Positions 62,459-64,000 of a DNA stretch of 64,000 nucleotides are shown here, piece by piece. The first letter of the stretch is position 1; the number at the start of each line of letters is the position of its first letter. The notes under the pieces are model-generated. The model did no database searches. It worked only from the letters and a program-made list of their open reading frames with translations, and was not told the DNA's origin. The DNA is taken from NCBI RefSeq assembly GCF_019857225.1, contig NZ_JAFJSY010000040.1, positions 1 through 64,000 of the forward strand, read 5' to 3'. This DNA comes from Streptomyces plumbidurans. Its GTDB lineage: Bacteria; Actinomycetota; Actinomycetes; Streptomycetales; Streptomycetaceae. A program made the translations under genes and the position numbers.

Positions 62459-63850
62459 CTACAGGGCCGGTTTGCCCGCCGTGTAGAGCCATTTGTCGAA
62501 CAGGTCGTCGAGCTGCTGCCCGGAGACCTTCTCGGCGAGCCTGGTGAACTGCTCGGTGTTGCCGTTGCCGTAGCGGTGCGTACGCGTCCAGGCCGGCAGC
62601 AGTTCGAAGAACGCCTTGTCGCCGATCCGCTCGCGCAGCGCCTGGAGGGTCATCGCGCCGCGCTGGTAGACCGCGGAGGCGAACATGGTGTCGCGCTGCG
62701 GGTCGGCGACGACGGTCTGCCAGAAGGAGCTGTCGGCCGGGCGGGAGTTGTAGCCGTCCAGGAAGGAGTCGTGGGCGCTGCGGGTGCCCTGGTGCTCGGC
62801 CCACAGCCACTGGGCGTAGGTGGCGAAGCCCTCGTTGAGCCAGACGTCCTTCCAGCGCTCGACCGAGACCGAGTCGCCGAACCACTGGTGGGCCAGCTCG
62901 TGCACGATCGTCGTCTCGTTGCGCACGGCCGAGTAGGCGGGCTTGCTCTGCACCTCCAGCGAGAACCCGGCCTCCGGCATGTCGTCGACGATCGCGCCGG
63001 TCTCCTCGAAGGGGTACGGCCCGAAGATCTGCTGCCAGTAGTCGGTGGCCGCGGCGGTGACGGCGTACACGTCGACGCTGTTGCTGTTCGCGAGCACCGG
63101 GTCGATGGCGACGTAGATCGGGATGCCGGACGGGGTCCGGCCGGTCTGCACGTCGAACTTGCCGATGGTGGCGGTGGCGAGATAGGTCGCCATGGGGCGG
63201 CTCTCGCGCCAGTGGGTGTACGTCGAGCCGCCCTTGTCGTACGTCGAGACCAGCCGGCCGTTGGAGACGCCGGTCAGGCCCTTGGGGGCCTTGATGCGGA
63301 TGTCGTAGGTGGCCTTGTCGGAGGGGTGGTCGCTGGATGGGAACCAGGTGGAGGCGGCGTTGGGTTCGCAGGCGACGAAGACACCGTCCGGGGTCTTCAT
63401 CCAGCCGTAGTCGGAACCGAAGACGATGGGGCCGCTGAGGGCTTCGGGGACGCCGCCGTAGGTGACCGTGACCGTGAAGGTGCGGTGCCCCCGGAGCACT
63501 CCGTGCGGGGTGATGTGCAGTTCGTCGCCGCTCCGGGTGAAGTCGGCGCGTCTGCCGTTCACTTCGACTTTCGTGACCTGGAGCTTCTGCAGGTCCAGGT
63601 CGAAGGAGGAGAGGGTCTGGGTGGCGCGGGCCGTGAGCGTCGTCCGGCCGTCGAGGCGGTCCGTGTCCGGGTTGTACGCGACGTCGAGGGTGTAGTGGCG
63701 GGCGTCGAAGCCGCCGTTGCCGAGGTTCGGGAAGTAGGTGTCACCGATTCCGGGGGCGCCGTGGGTGGGGGCGGAGGAGGCGGCGATGACAAGGAAAGAG
63801 GCCGCCGCGGTCGCGAGGGCCCCTAAGCGTGCCGAACGGGAGAGTTTCAT
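62459..63850 (-). CDS. Secreted M1-family metallopeptidase
   Basis: 463 residues. Signal peptide of about 30 residues (LGALATAAASFLVIA); the M1 catalytic region has HELAH at 317-321 and the third zinc ligand Glu340 in WLNEGFATY. GFSLEVQ replaces the GAMEN exopeptidase motif as in other short M1 members. No ERAP1-like C-terminal domain is present. The ATG at 63850 has AGGGA seven bases upstream and lies in the internal loop of a long hairpin. Confidence 0.93.
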   Translation of the reverse strand: MKLSRSARLGALATAAASFLVIAASSAPTHGAPGIGDTYFPNLGNGGFDARHYTLDVAYNPDTDRLDGRTTLTARATQTLSSFDLDLQKLQVTKVEVNGRRADFTRSGDELHITPHGVLRGHRTFTVTVTYGGVPEALSGPIVFGSDYGWMKTPDGVFVACEPNAASTWFPSSDHPSDKATYDIRIKAPKGLTGVSNGRLVSTYDKGGSTYTHWRESRPMATYLATATIGKFDVQTGRTPSGIPIYVAIDPVLANSNSVDVYAVTAAATDYWQQIFGPYPFEETGAIVDDMPEAGFSLEVQSKPAYSAVRNETTIVHELAHQWFGDSVSVERWKDVWLNEGFATYAQWLWAEHQGTRSAHDSFLDGYNSRPADSSFWQTVVADPQRDTMFASAVYQRGAMTLQALRERIGDKAFFELLPAWTRTHRYGNGNTEQFTRLAEKVSGQQLDDLFDKWLYTAGKPAL

Positions 63851-63914
63851 GAGTCGTCCCTTTCGAGCGTGTGCCGATAAGCCGGACACGGACGACTCTG
63901 AACTCTCCCGTTCG
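63833..63914 (-). promoter_or_regulatory. Long inverted repeat enclosing the M1 peptidase start
   Basis: CGAACGGGAGAGTT-TCAT-GAGTCGTCC (63833-63859; hyphens separate blocks) pairs with GGACGACTC-TG-AACTCTCCCGTTCG (63890-63914), giving 14 and 9 bp of perfect pairing around a small internal loop. In RNA the AUG sits in that loop and the ribosome site lies at the stem end. Confidence 0.75.
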
Positions 63915-63947
63915 GTCATGTGCATGACTTTGCCAACTCGTCATGCG

Positions 63948-64000
63948 TTACTTGTCTGTTGACTCCTGACCGGCTTCCTCGTCGGCGCCGGAATCGCTCT
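63948..64000 (-). CDS. C-terminal tail of a partial gene
   Basis: Sixteen codons running in from the window edge, SDSGADEEAGQESTDK then TAA. Acidic, Ser-rich composition fits a hydrophilic protein tail; too short to identify. The following 97 bases to the peptidase start hold only the inverted repeat. Confidence 0.5.
   Translation of the reverse strand, partial: SDSGADEEAGQESTDK

Overview
The window looks like about 64 kb of core chromosome from a Streptomyces species. The support is very high GC with strong third-position bias, GTG starts, GTGA/ATGA stop-start overlaps, Tat and lipobox exports, MocR, PucR, LAL-type LuxR and TetR regulators, and a gene order that from memory closely parallels the S. 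coelicolor SCO5526-to-SCO5485 interval (that synteny is recollection, not a search). No rRNA, tRNA, CRISPR array, insertion sequence or prophage was recognised.

Layout. 0-4.2 kb: a fused urease gamma-beta gene and a divergent urease alpha gene (minus), divergent from an NCS1 permease (plus). 4.2-6.7 kb: a radical-SAM aminomutase-like enzyme behind a two-TM protein of unknown function. 6.8-9.5 kb: ilvE, leuB and a 42-residue basic protein. 9.76-10.15 kb: a decayed MDR oxidoreductase. 10.2-14.2 kb: proline catabolism (putA, pruA) with a divergent PucR-type regulator. 14.2-19.1 kb: two regulator/exporter pairs (MocR with MFS, TetR with DHA2 MFS). 19.2-24.75 kb: serA and the ilvB-ilvN-ilvC operon headed by a leader-peptide attenuator. 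24.8-31.6 kb: a GGDEF/EAL protein, a 2-hydroxyacid dehydrogenase, an aldo/keto reductase and a lipoprotein sugar dehydrogenase-like propeller. 31.6-36.1 kb: a DUF6191-like protein, a large LAL regulator translationally coupled to a 62-residue helical protein, and an acidic membrane protein. 36.2-40.6 kb: GNAT, MmpL/RND, a small membrane protein and a methyltransferase. 40.7-44.3 kb: the gatCAB operon carrying an extra 86-residue gene. 44.3-48.2 kb: cupin, DUF4267-like/TetR pair and the RmdB-like c-di-GMP enzyme. 48.5-53.4 kb: ligA, a MetE-like protein, SDR, LOG-family protein and DUF427. 53.4-57.8 kb: hydrolase, a minisatellite-like array, mnmA, Tat-exported amidase and cysteine desulfurase. 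57.9-64 kb: DUF4190 and small membrane proteins under a divergent TetR, WYL regulator, DinB-like protein, thioesterase, TRIC-type channel, secreted M1 aminopeptidase and the tail of one more gene.

Themes. Branched-chain amino acid and serine synthesis genes cluster (ilvE, leuB, serA, ilvBNC), and control by leader translation is visible directly in the ilvB leader. Two c-di-GMP enzymes lie 18 kb apart, one with a degenerate EAL domain and one with both domains intact. tRNA-linked functions (gatCAB, mnmA with a cysteine desulfurase) and ligA are housekeeping. The most notable items are the ilvB attenuator, the urease-like pair with a substituted flap cysteine beside an NCS1 permease, four 10-bp phased repeats before that permease, a hairpin enclosing the start codon of the secreted aminopeptidase, a roughly 0.5-kb degenerate array between two convergent genes, and short tandem duplications or a dispersed repeat sitting exactly on stop codons at several loci.
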